DNA from: Prevotella sp. UBA3675
Lineage (GTDB): Bacteria; Bacteroidota; Bacteroidia; Bacteroidales; Bacteroidaceae
NCBI GenBank assembly: GCA_002372235.1
Contig: DFJI01000033.1
Coordinates: 16,570 to 56,109, forward strand
Reading direction: 5' to 3'
Length of the DNA: 39,540 nucleotides
The position numbers and the translations under genes are program-made. Shown here piece by piece: positions 1 through 9,287 of the stretch; the stretch's first letter is position 1, and every line of letters starts with the position of its first letter. Under the pieces are notes generated by a model that worked only from the letters and a program-made list of their open reading frames with translations, was not told where the DNA came from and did no database searches.

Positions 1-1346
1 CAGATGCAGAGCGTGGCCAGCATCATCGGCATGAAATACTGACGGGCCGAATCAATGGCGGCACGGCGCGGCTCGTAGCCTTTGGCCAGATACTCCAAAT
101 AGCCGTCGATGACCACGATGGAGTTATCGACCACCATGCCGAGCACCACGATGAGGGCGGCCAGTGTCACGATGTTGAGCTCGATGCCCATCATATACAT
201 GATGCCCACGGAGATGAACGTGCTGAGCGGAATGGTGATGGCGGCCACGATGGCCGAGCGAAGCGGAAACAGCACCATCATGACAAGAATGATGATGAAC
301 ATGGAGATGAGCAAGTCGCGCAGGAAGTCGGACACGCTCTTGCCCACCACCTTCGGCTGATCGGCAATGCGGGTGAGGGTGACGTCGTCGGGCAGTTGGC
401 TGGCACGAAACTCATTGAGCACGGCATCGACTTCCTTGCCATACTGCACGATGTTGTTGCCGGGTGTCATCTCCAGCGAAAGCAGCACACAGGGATGCCC
501 GTCTTGCTCGATGTAGCTGTCGGCACTGTCGTACTCGCGCACCACACGGGCCACATCCCTCACGCGCACCACCTTGCCAGTGGCCGGGTCGCTGAAGATG
601 ATCTGACTGGCTATCTGCTCCTCGCTATGACTGGTAGCCTCGACGTGGACGGGCACCTGCTGATCGTCGTCGCTGATGCTGCCGCTCATGGTGGTGAGCC
701 CCTGCGACTGCAGATGGCTGAACAGCGACTGCTGCCCGATGCCGTAGGCCTGCATGCGCTGCCGGTCGATATAGAGAGCTATCTGCTCCTTGCGGTCACC
801 ATAGACCCGGACATTGGCCACCGAGGGAATGCGACGCAGACGGTCGCCCAGATGGTCGGTGTAGTATTGCAGTTCACGATAGCTGCGCTCAGGACTCTCG
901 ATGGCTATGAGCAGTGCCGAGGTGTTGCCGAAGTCGTCGTTGGCCACTAAGGCCAGCACGCCGCCGGGCAGCGACTGCTTGAACAGCGACAGACCATGTT
1001 TTATCTTGCTCCACACCTCATCCTTATTGTCCACATCATTGTTCAGGCGCACCATCACCAGACATAGTCCGTTCTGCGACGTGGTGGTGGTCTTGGCGCG
1101 GTTCACTTCCTTGAAGGTGAACAGATAGCGCTCCAGCGGACGCGCCACCTGCTGTTCTACCTCCTCACTCGTGGCACCCGGACAGACGGCCACGACCACC
1201 CCCTGACGAATGGTGAAGGCGGGGAACTCATCCTTCGGCATGACATACATGCCATAGATGCCCAGCAGGAACAGCAGGCCAACCAGCAACAGCGTGATGG
1301 GATAATGATTGAGCGGCCACTTCAGCCAGTTCGTTGATTTCTCCAT
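1..1346 (-). CDS. RND-family efflux pump inner-membrane subunit (3' end outside window)
   Basis: About 448 codons are present, reading leftward from the ATG at 1346; the gene runs off the left edge, so only the N-terminal half of a usual ~1000-residue RND protein is seen. The translation starts MEKSTNWLKWPLNHYPITLL, with the first transmembrane helix directly after. It continues through a periplasmic porter region with the family-typical PGATSEEVEQQVARPLE stretch, then helices around residues 340-430 including LGMVVDNSIVVIDGYLE, the position of the conserved TM4 motif. RND pumps exchange protons for drugs, metals or lipophiles across the inner membrane as part of a tripartite complex. The adaptor gene lies directly upstream and its stop codon is 3 bp before this start, so the two are co-transcribed. 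No outer-membrane TolC-like gene is in the window. The substrate cannot be told from sequence. Confidence 0.93.
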   Translation of the reverse strand, partial: MEKSTNWLKWPLNHYPITLLLVGLLFLLGIYGMYVMPKDEFPAFTIRQGVVVAVCPGATSEEVEQQVARPLERYLFTFKEVNRAKTTTTSQNGLCLVMVRLNNDVDNKDEVWSKIKHGLSLFKQSLPGGVLALVANDDFGNTSALLIAIESPERSYRELQYYTDHLGDRLRRIPSVANVRVYGDRKEQIALYIDRQRMQAYGIGQQSLFSHLQSQGLTTMSGSISDDDQQVPVHVEATSHSEEQIASQIIFSDPATGKVVRVRDVARVVREYDSADSYIEQDGHPCVLLSLEMTPGNNIVQYGKEVDAVLNEFRASQLPDDVTLTRIADQPKVVGKSVSDFLRDLLISMFIIILVMMVLFPLRSAIVAAITIPLSTFISVGIMYMMGIELNIVTLAALIVVLGMVVDNSIVVIDGYLEYLAKGYEPRRAAIDSARQYFMPMMLATLCI

Positions 1347-1349
1347 AGC

Positions 1350-2381
1350 TTAGTAGATGACTTTGGTTCCTTCACTCAATTTCTGATAGCCCTCGGTGAC
1401 GATGCGGCGGCCCGCGTCTGGTCCGCTCACGATCTCGATACGATTGCCCACGGTCTGCCCCACAGCCACCGTCTCCCTGTGAGCCGTGCTGTCGGCTGCC
1501 ACGCTCCACACGAAGAGTGAGCCGTCGGCCCTGCGCTGCACAGCCGTGACAGGCAGGGTGGAACGCTCCGTCTGAGCCAATGAAGAGGCGGCGAAACTGA
1601 CACTGGCCACCATGCCCGGCAATAGCTTGCGGTCGGCATTAGGCACATGGATGCGCACATCGTAGGTGTGAGTGAGGGCATCGGCCACCACGCCTTTCTC
1701 TATCAATCCACCTTTCACTTGCTTCCGCACCGCATCGACCCAGATCGTAGAGGGGGTGCTGCCGGTGATGGCGGCCAACTCAACTTCGGGCACGGCCACT
1801 TTCACCTTCACCGAACTGATGTCGAGAATGGTGACAACGGCCTGAGTAGGACGAGCCGTCTCGCCTGCCACCAACTGCTTTCGCCCGATGATGCCGCTCA
1901 CGGGAGCCTTCAGCTGGCAGTCGTCCAAATTCTTCTGTGCCACTGCCAACTGCGAACGCGCCTGAGCCACCTTGCTCTGTATCTCGACCCACTGGGCCTC
2001 GGTGAGCGATCCGCTGTCATGCAGCTGCGAATAGCGCTCCAAGGCATCATTGGCCTGCGCCATGCCTGCCTCAGCTCCGGCAAGGAGGTTACGGGCCTGC
2101 GTGTCATCCATCTCAGCCAACAGCTGTCCACGGCTCACGGTCTGGCCCTCGTCCACCAGCACACGACGCACCACGCCCATGCCAGTGAAACTGACTGCCG
2201 TGGCCTCACGCTCCTCAACAATGCCCACATAGGTCTGCGAGCCCGCATCGCCGGTAGAAGCCAACACCTCGGTACGCACCCGAGTGGGCTGTTTGGTCAG
2301 TACTGTCTTTCGCTCACCACATGAACTGCAGAGCACAATCGCGGCCATGAGCAGTCCTGTCAGAATTTTCGATTTCTCCAT
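1350..2381 (-). CDS. RND efflux periplasmic adaptor (membrane fusion lipoprotein)
   Basis: A 343-residue adaptor of the AcrA/HlyD type that links an inner-membrane RND pump to an outer-membrane channel. The N-terminus MEKSKILTGLLMAAIVLCSSC is a lipoprotein signal with Cys just after a hydrophobic stretch. A lipoyl half-motif lies near residues 68-92 (GMGVVRRVLVDEGQTVSRGQ), an alpha-hairpin near 95-153, the second lipoyl half near 155-166 (LKAPVSGIIGRK), then the beta-barrel and membrane-proximal domains. The frame is open upstream to 2582, which would add 67 residues, but those are AT-rich promoter sequence and would bury the lipobox. ATG at 2381 (or 2387, 2396) is therefore the sensible start. 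The pump gene follows after 3 bp. The AraC regulator is divergently transcribed from the other side of a ~200-bp region, but it leads the SusCD operon and need not control this pump. Confidence 0.92.
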   Translation of the reverse strand: MEKSKILTGLLMAAIVLCSSCGERKTVLTKQPTRVRTEVLASTGDAGSQTYVGIVEEREATAVSFTGMGVVRRVLVDEGQTVSRGQLLAEMDDTQARNLLAGAEAGMAQANDALERYSQLHDSGSLTEAQWVEIQSKVAQARSQLAVAQKNLDDCQLKAPVSGIIGRKQLVAGETARPTQAVVTILDISSVKVKVAVPEVELAAITGSTPSTIWVDAVRKQVKGGLIEKGVVADALTHTYDVRIHVPNADRKLLPGMVASVSFAASSLAQTERSTLPVTAVQRRADGSLFVWSVAADSTAHRETVAVGQTVGNRIEIVSGPDAGRRIVTEGYQKLSEGTKVIY

Positions 2382-2413
2382 TATCATAAAAGCCATATTT
2401 TCAAAAACGATTG

Positions 2414-2443
2414 CAAAGATGATATTTTTTTCCAAAACAACAA
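2414..2443 (-). promoter_or_regulatory. Predicted promoter of the efflux operon
   Basis: Reading the minus strand, TTG (2443-2441), a 19-nt spacer and CATCTTTG (2421-2414) match the Bacteroidetes sigma layout (TTG/TTTG, 19-21 nt, TAnnTTTG) with one change in the first base of the -7 box. It sits about 30 nt upstream of the adaptor start codons. Confidence 0.5.
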
Positions 2444-2518
2444 CCGTTTTTCTAAAATAATATAATATAAAAGCACACATAAATCCTAAAAAGAACTTAA
2501 AAAGCGACAGATTGAGCA

Positions 2519-2548
2519 TTGATAATTGAATAATTTTTGTCAATTTTG
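2519..2548 (+). promoter_or_regulatory. Predicted promoter of the araC-susC-susD operon
   Basis: TTG (2519-2521), a 19-nt spacer and CAATTTTG (2541-2548) form a Bacteroidetes-type promoter ending 32 nt before the regulator ATG at 2581. It is back to back with the efflux promoter; both have C instead of T at the first -7 position. Confidence 0.45.
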
Positions 2549-2580
2549 CAAACAAAAACAAATCATCAAGAAAAAAGGAC

Positions 2581-3495
2581 ATGACTGAAGAAGAACGAAA
2601 ACTCAGGGAAATAGCGACGGCACGGAACGGAGAAGCTGACGTGACAGTGGACTACATGGATGATGAAATCATTATCATAGACAACGTGAAGCTGCTCACT
2701 TCGCCCGAAGTGGCACGGATGAAAATGAACACGCTGGCCTTTTGCAACAGTGGGAAGGTGCAGTTGGACGTTAACGGACATACAACACTGTTCGATGAGG
2801 ACTGCCTGCTGATCTGTCCGCCTAACACGACGTTCGCCAATATCATGCTGAGTCCCGACTCCGACTTCAAAGCCATTTTCATGACCGACAAGATTCTTAC
2901 AAGCTTCCTTCGCGAGAAAATGAACATCTGGACAGAGCTCTTCTATATATATAAAATGTATCAGGTGCCTATCAATGAAAACGCAAAGGAACTGCTGAGA
3001 AATTTCTACGGCATGTTCACCATCATCATCAAGAATGCCGACCACAACCCCTTTCGCGAAGAGAGTGTCCGGTCAATACTACAGGGAGCCATCCTTAGCC
3101 TGTGCGGCATGCTGAAACAGACCGTGCAGGAGAACAGTGAGAATCACGCGGTAAGAAAGAACGCAAGCGATGCCGGATCGGCCCAGATACTTTTCCAACA
3201 GTTCATCAGTCTGCTGAACAACAGTCCGCAAAAGCACCGCACAGTGGAGTCGTTTGCCGACGAGCTGTGCATCACGCCAAAGTATTTGTCGTCTATTTGC
3301 AAGAAGCAGTCGGGAAAGACGGCCAACGCCTGGATTCAAGAACACGTGGTGGAGGACATTCGGTACTATCTGAAACAGACCAACTACAGCATAAAGCAGA
3401 TTTGCACCATCATAGGATTTCCCAACCCCTCATTCTTCGGGAAATATGTGAAAGATCACTTCGGAACCACACCTGCTAAACTGAGAGGGCATTAA
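2581..3495 (+). CDS. AraC-family transcriptional regulator
   Basis: A 304-residue regulator. Residues ~30-110 form a small beta-rich sensing domain resembling the cupin of AraC proteins (KVQLDVNGHTTLFDEDCLLI). Residues ~221-303 are the double helix-turn-helix DNA-binding domain, with SFADELCITPKYLSSICKKQ and the second-helix signature IGFPNPSFFGKYVKDHFGTT. AraC proteins bind DNA upstream of their targets and usually respond to a small ligand. The stop codon is 5 bp before the SusC start, so the regulator is part of the operon it probably controls. Many Bacteroidetes SusCD loci use hybrid two-component, SusR or sigma/anti-sigma control, so an AraC protein at the head of the transcript is a less common arrangement. 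The ligand is unknown. Confidence 0.9.
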   Translation: MTEEERKLREIATARNGEADVTVDYMDDEIIIIDNVKLLTSPEVARMKMNTLAFCNSGKVQLDVNGHTTLFDEDCLLICPPNTTFANIMLSPDSDFKAIFMTDKILTSFLREKMNIWTELFYIYKMYQVPINENAKELLRNFYGMFTIIIKNADHNPFREESVRSILQGAILSLCGMLKQTVQENSENHAVRKNASDAGSAQILFQQFISLLNNSPQKHRTVESFADELCITPKYLSSICKKQSGKTANAWIQEHVVEDIRYYLKQTNYSIKQICTIIGFPNPSFFGKYVKDHFGTTPAKLRGH

Positions 3496-3500
3496 GCGAA

Positions 3501-6200
3501 ATGGGGAAAAAGGTAATCATAGGTGCCTTGAGCATGGGCTTGCTACTGGCCACTGAGGCCACGGCAAAGAATGAAGAAAAGCGCGACACCACTTCAAACG
3601 AGCGCATAGGTTACTCATACAGCGACCGCAGCACTCAGTCGGGTGCCATCGGAAAAGTCACGCAGGAGCGAATGAATAAGAGCTTGGCGACTTCGTCGCT
3701 CGACGCACTTAACGGACAGGCTGCCGGTGTGCAAGTGACATCGGGCAGCAATCAGCAAGCGATGGTGGCGGCTGTACGTGTAAGAGGTACCACCTCGCTT
3801 ACAGGCAATAACAACCCACTGATTATCATCGATGGCGTGATGTGCGACCTGGCCACCCTGTCCACTATTTATCCTGCCGACATTGAAAGCTTTACCATCT
3901 TGAAAGATGCCTCGGAGACGGCCCAATATGGCAGCCGAGGCGCATCGGGCGTGATCGAGGTGGCCACAAAGAGAGGCAAAGCCCGCCGATTCCGTGTCTC
4001 CTATGATGCCACGATGGGCTTTGAAAGCGTTTACAAAAGAATGAACATGCTGAATGCGTCACAGTTTCGTCAGGTTGCCAACAATTTGGGAATAGGCATC
4101 ACCGACATGGGAAGTGACACCAACTTTGGGAAAAGCATTGAGCGAACCGGACTCATTCAGAACCACCACGCGGCCATCGAAGGCGGCAACGAGAAGACCA
4201 GCTACCGTGCCTCGCTGGGCCTCATGATACACAAGTCTGTGCTGAAGCACGACGATTATCGCAATTTCTTCACGAAAGTCGATGTTCACCAGAAAGCGTT
4301 CAACAACCGACTTCAATTAGACTTGGGCATCTTCGGCTCAAAGCAGAACAGCAGCACGCCACCTCTACAGCAGCAACTGCTCTATTCGGCTGCCACGTTC
4401 AACCCCACGTTTCCTGCCGGACAGAATCCAGACGGAACGTATAATGAGGTGATTGAAGCAACATGGATCAACAACCCATACGCCTTGATGGAACTGAAGC
4501 AGGACGATGAAAACGCGAACCTGAACGCACATATAAACGCTACGGTTGACATTTCAAAGGACTGGACTGCTGAGCTCTTCGCATCCTATAGCTACAGCGC
4601 GGTGAACTCAGCTCGCTACTACCCTACCTTCTTTATAAATAGAGGTGAAGCCTACAGAGGCAATGAGAAACATGAGAACCTGCTGGCCAACATCCAGATG
4701 GAGTATAAACATGAGTGGCGCAACCATTTCCTGAACGTCAAGGCACTGGCTGAAATGTCTAATCAGCACCGAACTGGATTCTACACCACCGTCAACGGCT
4801 TCATGACCGATGCCTATGGCTACCAGAAACTTTCAGCAGGAGCCGTAAGACCCTGGGACGGCACCGACTCGTATCGTTCAGATGCGCACATGGGGTCGTT
4901 TCTGATTCATGCCAAATACACTTTGCTCCAGAAATATACCATCGCAATCAACACACGTGCCGATGCCTCGTCGAAGGTGGGACGCAACCACCGCTGGGGA
5001 TTCTTCCCATCGGCGAGTGCCTCATGGCTCATTTACAAGAAGAAGGAAGAGAAGGCAAGCACACTTCGAGGTCTGAAAGCTTTCGTCAACTCGGCAAAGT
5101 TGCGTGCAGGCTTCGGACGTTCGGGCAGTTTGGCCGGTATTGATTCCTACAACTCGATGGAGCTGCTCCAGCCCAATGGCGTCGTTTCGATGGGAGGAAC
5201 GCCCGTCACGACGATGGGTATCATCCGAAATGCCAATCCCGACCTAAAGTGGGAAGTGAAGCAGTCTATCAACATGGGAATTGACCTGTTGCTATGGGAC
5301 AAGCGCATTGCCTTCACAGCCGACTACTATGACTCACGCACCACCAACATGCTCTATGTCTATGACGTGCCAGTTCCTCCTTTTACGTATAACAAGCTGT
5401 TGGCCAATCTGGGATGTATGAGCAACTCAGGTCTTGAGATCGGGTTCGGCATCACTCCACTGCGCAGCAAGGACATGGAGCTGACCATTAACACGAACTG
5501 GTCGTTCACTCGCAACAAGCTGGAATCGCTCAACGGATACCACAACGGCCAATACCTCACAGCCCCCAACCAGAAAGCCATCGCTTCGCTGTGGGGAGCC
5601 GGATTCAACGGTGACAACGGCGTGGTGATGCAGACTGTGGGCCAGCCGCTGGGCGTATTCGTACTGCACCACTGCAACGGACTGGTGACTAATCCCGACG
5701 GATCAAAAAGCTACGACGTGACCAAGGAGAAGAGCATTTGCGGACAGGCGATGCCAAAGACCACGATGGGTTCGAACATTGCTTTCCGATTCAAGCAATG
5801 GGACCTGACCATACAAGCCAACGGTGCATTCGGGCATAAGATATTCAACGGATCGGCACTCAGCTATATGAACATGCTGTCGCTGCCCAACTACAATGTA
5901 ATGCAAGGTGCCCCCGAACAGAACATCCAAGACCAAGTGATCAGTGACTACTGGCTGGAGAAAGGCGACTATGTGAATATAGACTACGTCACCTTGGGGT
6001 GGAACATCCCCTTCCGCAACAAGAACATACAGAAAGCGCGTGTATCCTTCTCGGTGAAGAACCTGGCCACTATCACAGGCTACAGCGGACTGACTCCGAT
6101 GATCAACTCCAGCGTGGCCAACTCCTCACTGGGTATTGACGACAAGCGCTCCATTCCCGTTTTCCGAACATATACTCTTGGACTGAACATTAGCTTCTGA
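3501..6200 (+). CDS. SusC/RagA-like TonB-dependent outer-membrane receptor
   Basis: An 899-residue outer-membrane transporter that, with its SusD partner, imports oligosaccharides or other nutrients using TonB energy. A signal peptide (MGKKVIIGALSMGLLLATEA) is followed directly by the plug domain, with SusC hallmarks NNPLIIIDGV near 110 and FTILKDASETAQYGSRGASG near 130-150. The rest is a 22-strand barrel ending in an aromatic-rich strand (TYTLGLNISF). It lacks the carboxypeptidase-like (DUF4480-type) N-terminal domain of most ~1000-residue SusC proteins, and I see no clear TonB box. The start at 3501 is supported by the signal peptide and by the 5-bp gap to the regulator. The SusD gene begins 1 bp after the stop. 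Substrate unknown. Confidence 0.93.
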   Translation: MGKKVIIGALSMGLLLATEATAKNEEKRDTTSNERIGYSYSDRSTQSGAIGKVTQERMNKSLATSSLDALNGQAAGVQVTSGSNQQAMVAAVRVRGTTSLTGNNNPLIIIDGVMCDLATLSTIYPADIESFTILKDASETAQYGSRGASGVIEVATKRGKARRFRVSYDATMGFESVYKRMNMLNASQFRQVANNLGIGITDMGSDTNFGKSIERTGLIQNHHAAIEGGNEKTSYRASLGLMIHKSVLKHDDYRNFFTKVDVHQKAFNNRLQLDLGIFGSKQNSSTPPLQQQLLYSAATFNPTFPAGQNPDGTYNEVIEATWINNPYALMELKQDDENANLNAHINATVDISKDWTAELFASYSYSAVNSARYYPTFFINRGEAYRGNEKHENLLANIQMEYKHEWRNHFLNVKALAEMSNQHRTGFYTTVNGFMTDAYGYQKLSAGAVRPWDGTDSYRSDAHMGSFLIHAKYTLLQKYTIAINTRADASSKVGRNHRWGFFPSASASWLIYKKKEEKASTLRGLKAFVNSAKLRAGFGRSGSLAGIDSYNSMELLQPNGVVSMGGTPVTTMGIIRNANPDLKWEVKQSINMGIDLLLWDKRIAFTADYYDSRTTNMLYVYDVPVPPFTYNKLLANLGCMSNSGLEIGFGITPLRSKDMELTINTNWSFTRNKLESLNGYHNGQYLTAPNQKAIASLWGAGFNGDNGVVMQTVGQPLGVFVLHHCNGLVTNPDGSKSYDVTKEKSICGQAMPKTTMGSNIAFRFKQWDLTIQANGAFGHKIFNGSALSYMNMLSLPNYNVMQGAPEQNIQDQVISDYWLEKGDYVNIDYVTLGWNIPFRNKNIQKARVSFSVKNLATITGYSGLTPMINSSVANSSLGIDDKRSIPVFRTYTLGLNISF

Positions 6201-6201
6201 C

Positions 6202-7839
6202 ATGACGATGAAAATACGAAATATAACCTATACGGTGATTGCCATTACCTGTGTGTGGCTCTCTACAGGCTGCTCGTTCGACGAGAACCCTTACGACCAG
6301 ATTCCAGAAGAAGAGGCTTACACGAACACATGGGACCTCTACCAGAATGCCGTGGCCTCGCTCTACAACCATATCGGTAGTTCCAACGACGGCGAAAGCC
6401 TTCAAGGCACCAGTCTCTGTGTCTATGACCTGCAGACCTTTGGCTCCGACGAAGCCGTCCTGCCTACACGCGGCACCGACTGGTACGACGGCGGCATCTG
6501 GCAAGACCTCTACCGACACTCATGGAAGCCGGGGCTGAATATCCTGAACAACTCTTGGACTTACCTGTATAAAGTGATTGCCCTCTGTAACCGCTCACTT
6601 GAAAATATAGATTCGCACAGGAATCTCTTTACGGATGAAGAGTACACATACTTCAATTCCGAGGTTCGTGCGCTACGCGCTATCTACTATTGGTATCTGA
6701 TCGACCTTTTCGGACGAGTCCCCCTTTTCACGGCTACCAATGCTTCCATGAACGAGGTACAGCAGTCTGAACGCAGCGAGGTGTTCCGCTTTGCCGTCAG
6801 CGAACTGCAATATTGCTGTGACCACCTGCTCAACGAGCGCAGCACATCGTCTCAGGGCGATTTCTACGGTCGAGTGACCAGGCCCGTAGCCTGTTTCGCA
6901 CTGGCCAAGCTCCTGTTGAACGCCGAGGTATATACCGACGACAACTGGACCGACGGCATACGACCCGACGGGAGCAAAATGGAATTCATGGTGAACGGAC
7001 AGAAGATGAATGCCTGGAAGGCTACCGAGCACTATTGCAACCTCATAGAAAGCATCGGCTACTCGCTGGCCCCCAGCTTCAAGAGCAACTTCGATGTTGA
7101 CAATGACAATTCGCCCGAGAACATCTGGATCATTCCGATGGATCCTATTCTTTACAACAATTACAACAAGAATATCTGCCGGTCCATTCACTACCGTCAT
7201 GCAGCCGACTATGGACAAAAAGGAAAGAACGGTTCCTGTGCAACGAAGCGGGTACTCGAGATTTTCCACTTTGAACAGCCCGATCAAGACACCCGTTTCG
7301 ACATGAGCTACTGGTCAGGCATTGTCACGGCTGAGCAGGGCAAGGTATTGACCGACCGCAGCGGCAGCCCACTCGTCTATTATCCCTGGCAGGTAGAGCT
7401 AGACCTCAGCGGCGGAAAGTTTGTTGAGACCGCTGGAGCCCGCATGAAGAAATATGCCATTGACAAGAATGCGCTGAAAGATGGCGTGTTGGTCAACAAT
7501 GACATCGTGCTCTTCCGTTTCGCCGACGTTCTTCTGATGAGAGCCGAGGCACGGCTCCGCAATGGAGAGGACGGGCAGGCCGACTTCGACTTAGTGCGCA
7601 AGCGTGTGGGCATGCCAAGTTGTCCGCTCACGCTGGAAAGCCTGTCAGACGAACGACTGAAGGAACTCTGCTGGGAGGGATGGCGCCGGCAAGACCTTGT
7701 GCGCTTCAATCAGTACAAGAGCCTTTACGACGGCGAAGACAAAGTAGATGAAAGCGATGGCCATACTACCGTTTTCCCCATTCCGAGTTTCGCTTTAGCA
7801 CTCAACCACAACTTAAAACAGAATTTTGGTTACCAATAA
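6202..7839 (+). CDS. SusD/RagB-like nutrient-binding outer-membrane lipoprotein
   Basis: A 545-residue surface lipoprotein that forms a lid over the SusC pore and captures ligand. The signal (M)KIRNITYTVIAITCVWLSTGC has a clear lipobox with Cys near residue 24. It is followed by the SusD-family N-terminus (ENPYDQIPEEEAYTNTWDL), TPR-like helices (SEVRALRAIYYWYLIDLFGRVP is the typical segment near 150-175), and the family C-terminus with WEGWRRQDLVRFNQYKS near residue 495 and NLKQNFGYQ at the end. ATG at 6202 or 6208 could start translation; both preserve the signal. It is the last gene of the operon. No glycosidase follows, so the pair cannot be assigned a substrate from context. Confidence 0.94.
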   Translation: MTMKIRNITYTVIAITCVWLSTGCSFDENPYDQIPEEEAYTNTWDLYQNAVASLYNHIGSSNDGESLQGTSLCVYDLQTFGSDEAVLPTRGTDWYDGGIWQDLYRHSWKPGLNILNNSWTYLYKVIALCNRSLENIDSHRNLFTDEEYTYFNSEVRALRAIYYWYLIDLFGRVPLFTATNASMNEVQQSERSEVFRFAVSELQYCCDHLLNERSTSSQGDFYGRVTRPVACFALAKLLLNAEVYTDDNWTDGIRPDGSKMEFMVNGQKMNAWKATEHYCNLIESIGYSLAPSFKSNFDVDNDNSPENIWIIPMDPILYNNYNKNICRSIHYRHAADYGQKGKNGSCATKRVLEIFHFEQPDQDTRFDMSYWSGIVTAEQGKVLTDRSGSPLVYYPWQVELDLSGGKFVETAGARMKKYAIDKNALKDGVLVNNDIVLFRFADVLLMRAEARLRNGEDGQADFDLVRKRVGMPSCPLTLESLSDERLKELCWEGWRRQDLVRFNQYKSLYDGEDKVDESDGHTTVFPIPSFALALNHNLKQNFGYQ

Positions 7840-7882
7840 GTCGTTTTTCTATCATCATGCAACAGGTTTCGCAAAAAATCGT

Positions 7883-7890
7883 TATCTTTG
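7883..7890 (+). promoter_or_regulatory. -7 box upstream of the phenylacetate-CoA ligase gene
   Basis: TATCTTTG is an exact match to TAnnTTTG and lies 77 nt before the start codon at 7968. I see no good -33 TTG at the usual distance. The leader between box and ATG contains a G-rich stretch (AAGGGGGCGAAAA). Confidence 0.5.
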
Positions 7891-7967
7891 CACGCAAGCT
7901 AATGTATGTAAGGGGGCGAAAACAGTGATTTGCCCTCTCCGAATAATAACCACAACTACTAAGCTTT

Positions 7968-9269
7968 ATGATTTGGAATCCCAGCATTGAATGCATGGAT
8001 CGCGAACAGCTTCGCGAGATTCAGAGCCGCCGTCTGGTCAAGATGGCGGAGTATGTGTATCACAACACTCCCTTTTACAGGAAGAAGTTTCAGGAGATGG
8101 GTCTCGAGCCGGGCGACATTCGCTCTATCGATGACATTGTGAAACTGCCGTTCACCAACAAACTTGACTTGCGCGACAATTATCCTTTTGGGCTGGCAGC
8201 AGTACCCATGAGCCAGATTGTGCGCATCCATGCCTCCAGCGGCACTACAGGCAAGCCTGTCGTTGTGCTCTACACACGCAAGGACTTGGCCATGTGGGCA
8301 GAAGCTATCTCACGTGCCTTTACTGCTTACGGTGCCACGAAAGACGACATCTTCCAGGTGAGCTACGGCTACGGCCTGTTCACCGGCGGTCTGGGAGCCC
8401 ACGACGGTGCCACCAACATCGGTGCCAGTGTCATTCCCATGTCGAGCGGTAACACACAGAAACAGATTACGCTGATGCACGATTTCGGAGCTTCGGTATT
8501 GTGCTGCACCCCCAGCTATGCCATGTTCTTAGGCGAGGCCATGCATGAGTGCGAATGGCCACGCGAGGAGTTCAAGCTGCGCGTAGGTGCCTTCGGTGCC
8601 GAACCGTGGACTGAGGAGATGCGCCAGAAACTGGAAGCCACAATGGGCATCAAGGCATACGACATCTACGGTCTCTCCGAGATAGCCGGCCCGGGTGTTG
8701 GCTTTGAGTGCGAATGTCAGCACGGCACCCACCTGAACGAAGACTATTTCTATCCCGAGATACTTGATCCGAACACAGGAGAGCCCCTGCCCGAAGGCAC
8801 TTTAGGCGAGCTCACCTTCACCCATCTCACCAAGGAGGGCATGCCCCTGCTGCGCTATCGCACCCACGACCTCACGGCCTTGCACTATGATAAATGTTCG
8901 TGCGGACGCACACTCGTCCGTATGGACCGCATACTTGGCCGCTGCGACGACATGCTCATCATTCGTGGCGTCAATGTGTTCCCGTCACAGATCGAGGCCG
9001 TCATTCTCAGTCTGCCCGAGTTCGAGCCGCACTTCATGCTCACCGTTGACCGTGTGAACAACACCGATACCAGTGAACTGCGTGTGGAAGTAAAGGAAGA
9101 ATACTTCACCGACGAGATGGGACAGATGGTGGGTCTGCAGAAGAAGCTGGAAGCCGAGCTGCGCAGTGTGATTGGATTAGGATTCAAGGTGAAGCTGGCT
9201 GAGCCGAAGAGCATCGAGCGCTCAGAGGGCAAGGCCCGCCGCGTGATTGACAAGAGACAGTTCAAATAA
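7968..9269 (+). CDS. paaK: Phenylacetate-CoA ligase (adenylate-forming)
   Basis: A 433-residue AMP-forming acyl-CoA ligase that activates phenylacetate or a similar arylacetate to its CoA thioester in the cytoplasm. The PaaK pattern is clear: phosphate-binding loop SSGTTGKP at residues 90-97, YDIYGLSE at 231-238, RYRTHD at 296-301, a CxC pair at 310-312, and the hinge segment ILGRCDDMLIIRGVNVFPSQ followed by the C-terminal subdomain. The usual family length is ~430-440, so it is complete. An ACT-domain gene follows after 18 bp, a pairing seen widely in Bacteroidetes and archaea, where the ligase is often also next to indolepyruvate ferredoxin oxidoreductase; that gene is absent here. A role in aromatic amino-acid fermentation or salvage is inferred from the family. 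Confidence 0.93.
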   Translation: MIWNPSIECMDREQLREIQSRRLVKMAEYVYHNTPFYRKKFQEMGLEPGDIRSIDDIVKLPFTNKLDLRDNYPFGLAAVPMSQIVRIHASSGTTGKPVVVLYTRKDLAMWAEAISRAFTAYGATKDDIFQVSYGYGLFTGGLGAHDGATNIGASVIPMSSGNTQKQITLMHDFGASVLCCTPSYAMFLGEAMHECEWPREEFKLRVGAFGAEPWTEEMRQKLEATMGIKAYDIYGLSEIAGPGVGFECECQHGTHLNEDYFYPEILDPNTGEPLPEGTLGELTFTHLTKEGMPLLRYRTHDLTALHYDKCSCGRTLVRMDRILGRCDDMLIIRGVNVFPSQIEAVILSLPEFEPHFMLTVDRVNNTDTSELRVEVKEEYFTDEMGQMVGLQKKLEAELRSVIGLGFKVKLAEPKSIERSEGKARRVIDKRQFK

Positions 9270-9287
9270 AAAAAACAAAGTACTCCT

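Noticed and set aside
396..950. 184-codon plus-strand frame in the RND gene
   Set aside because: Antisense shadow; the minus-strand frame reads through as a recognisable RND porter domain.
2382..2582. 67-residue N-terminal extension of the efflux adaptor
   Set aside because: It would place the lipoprotein signal inside the protein and lies over the AT-rich promoter region; ATG 2381 gives a normal adaptor.
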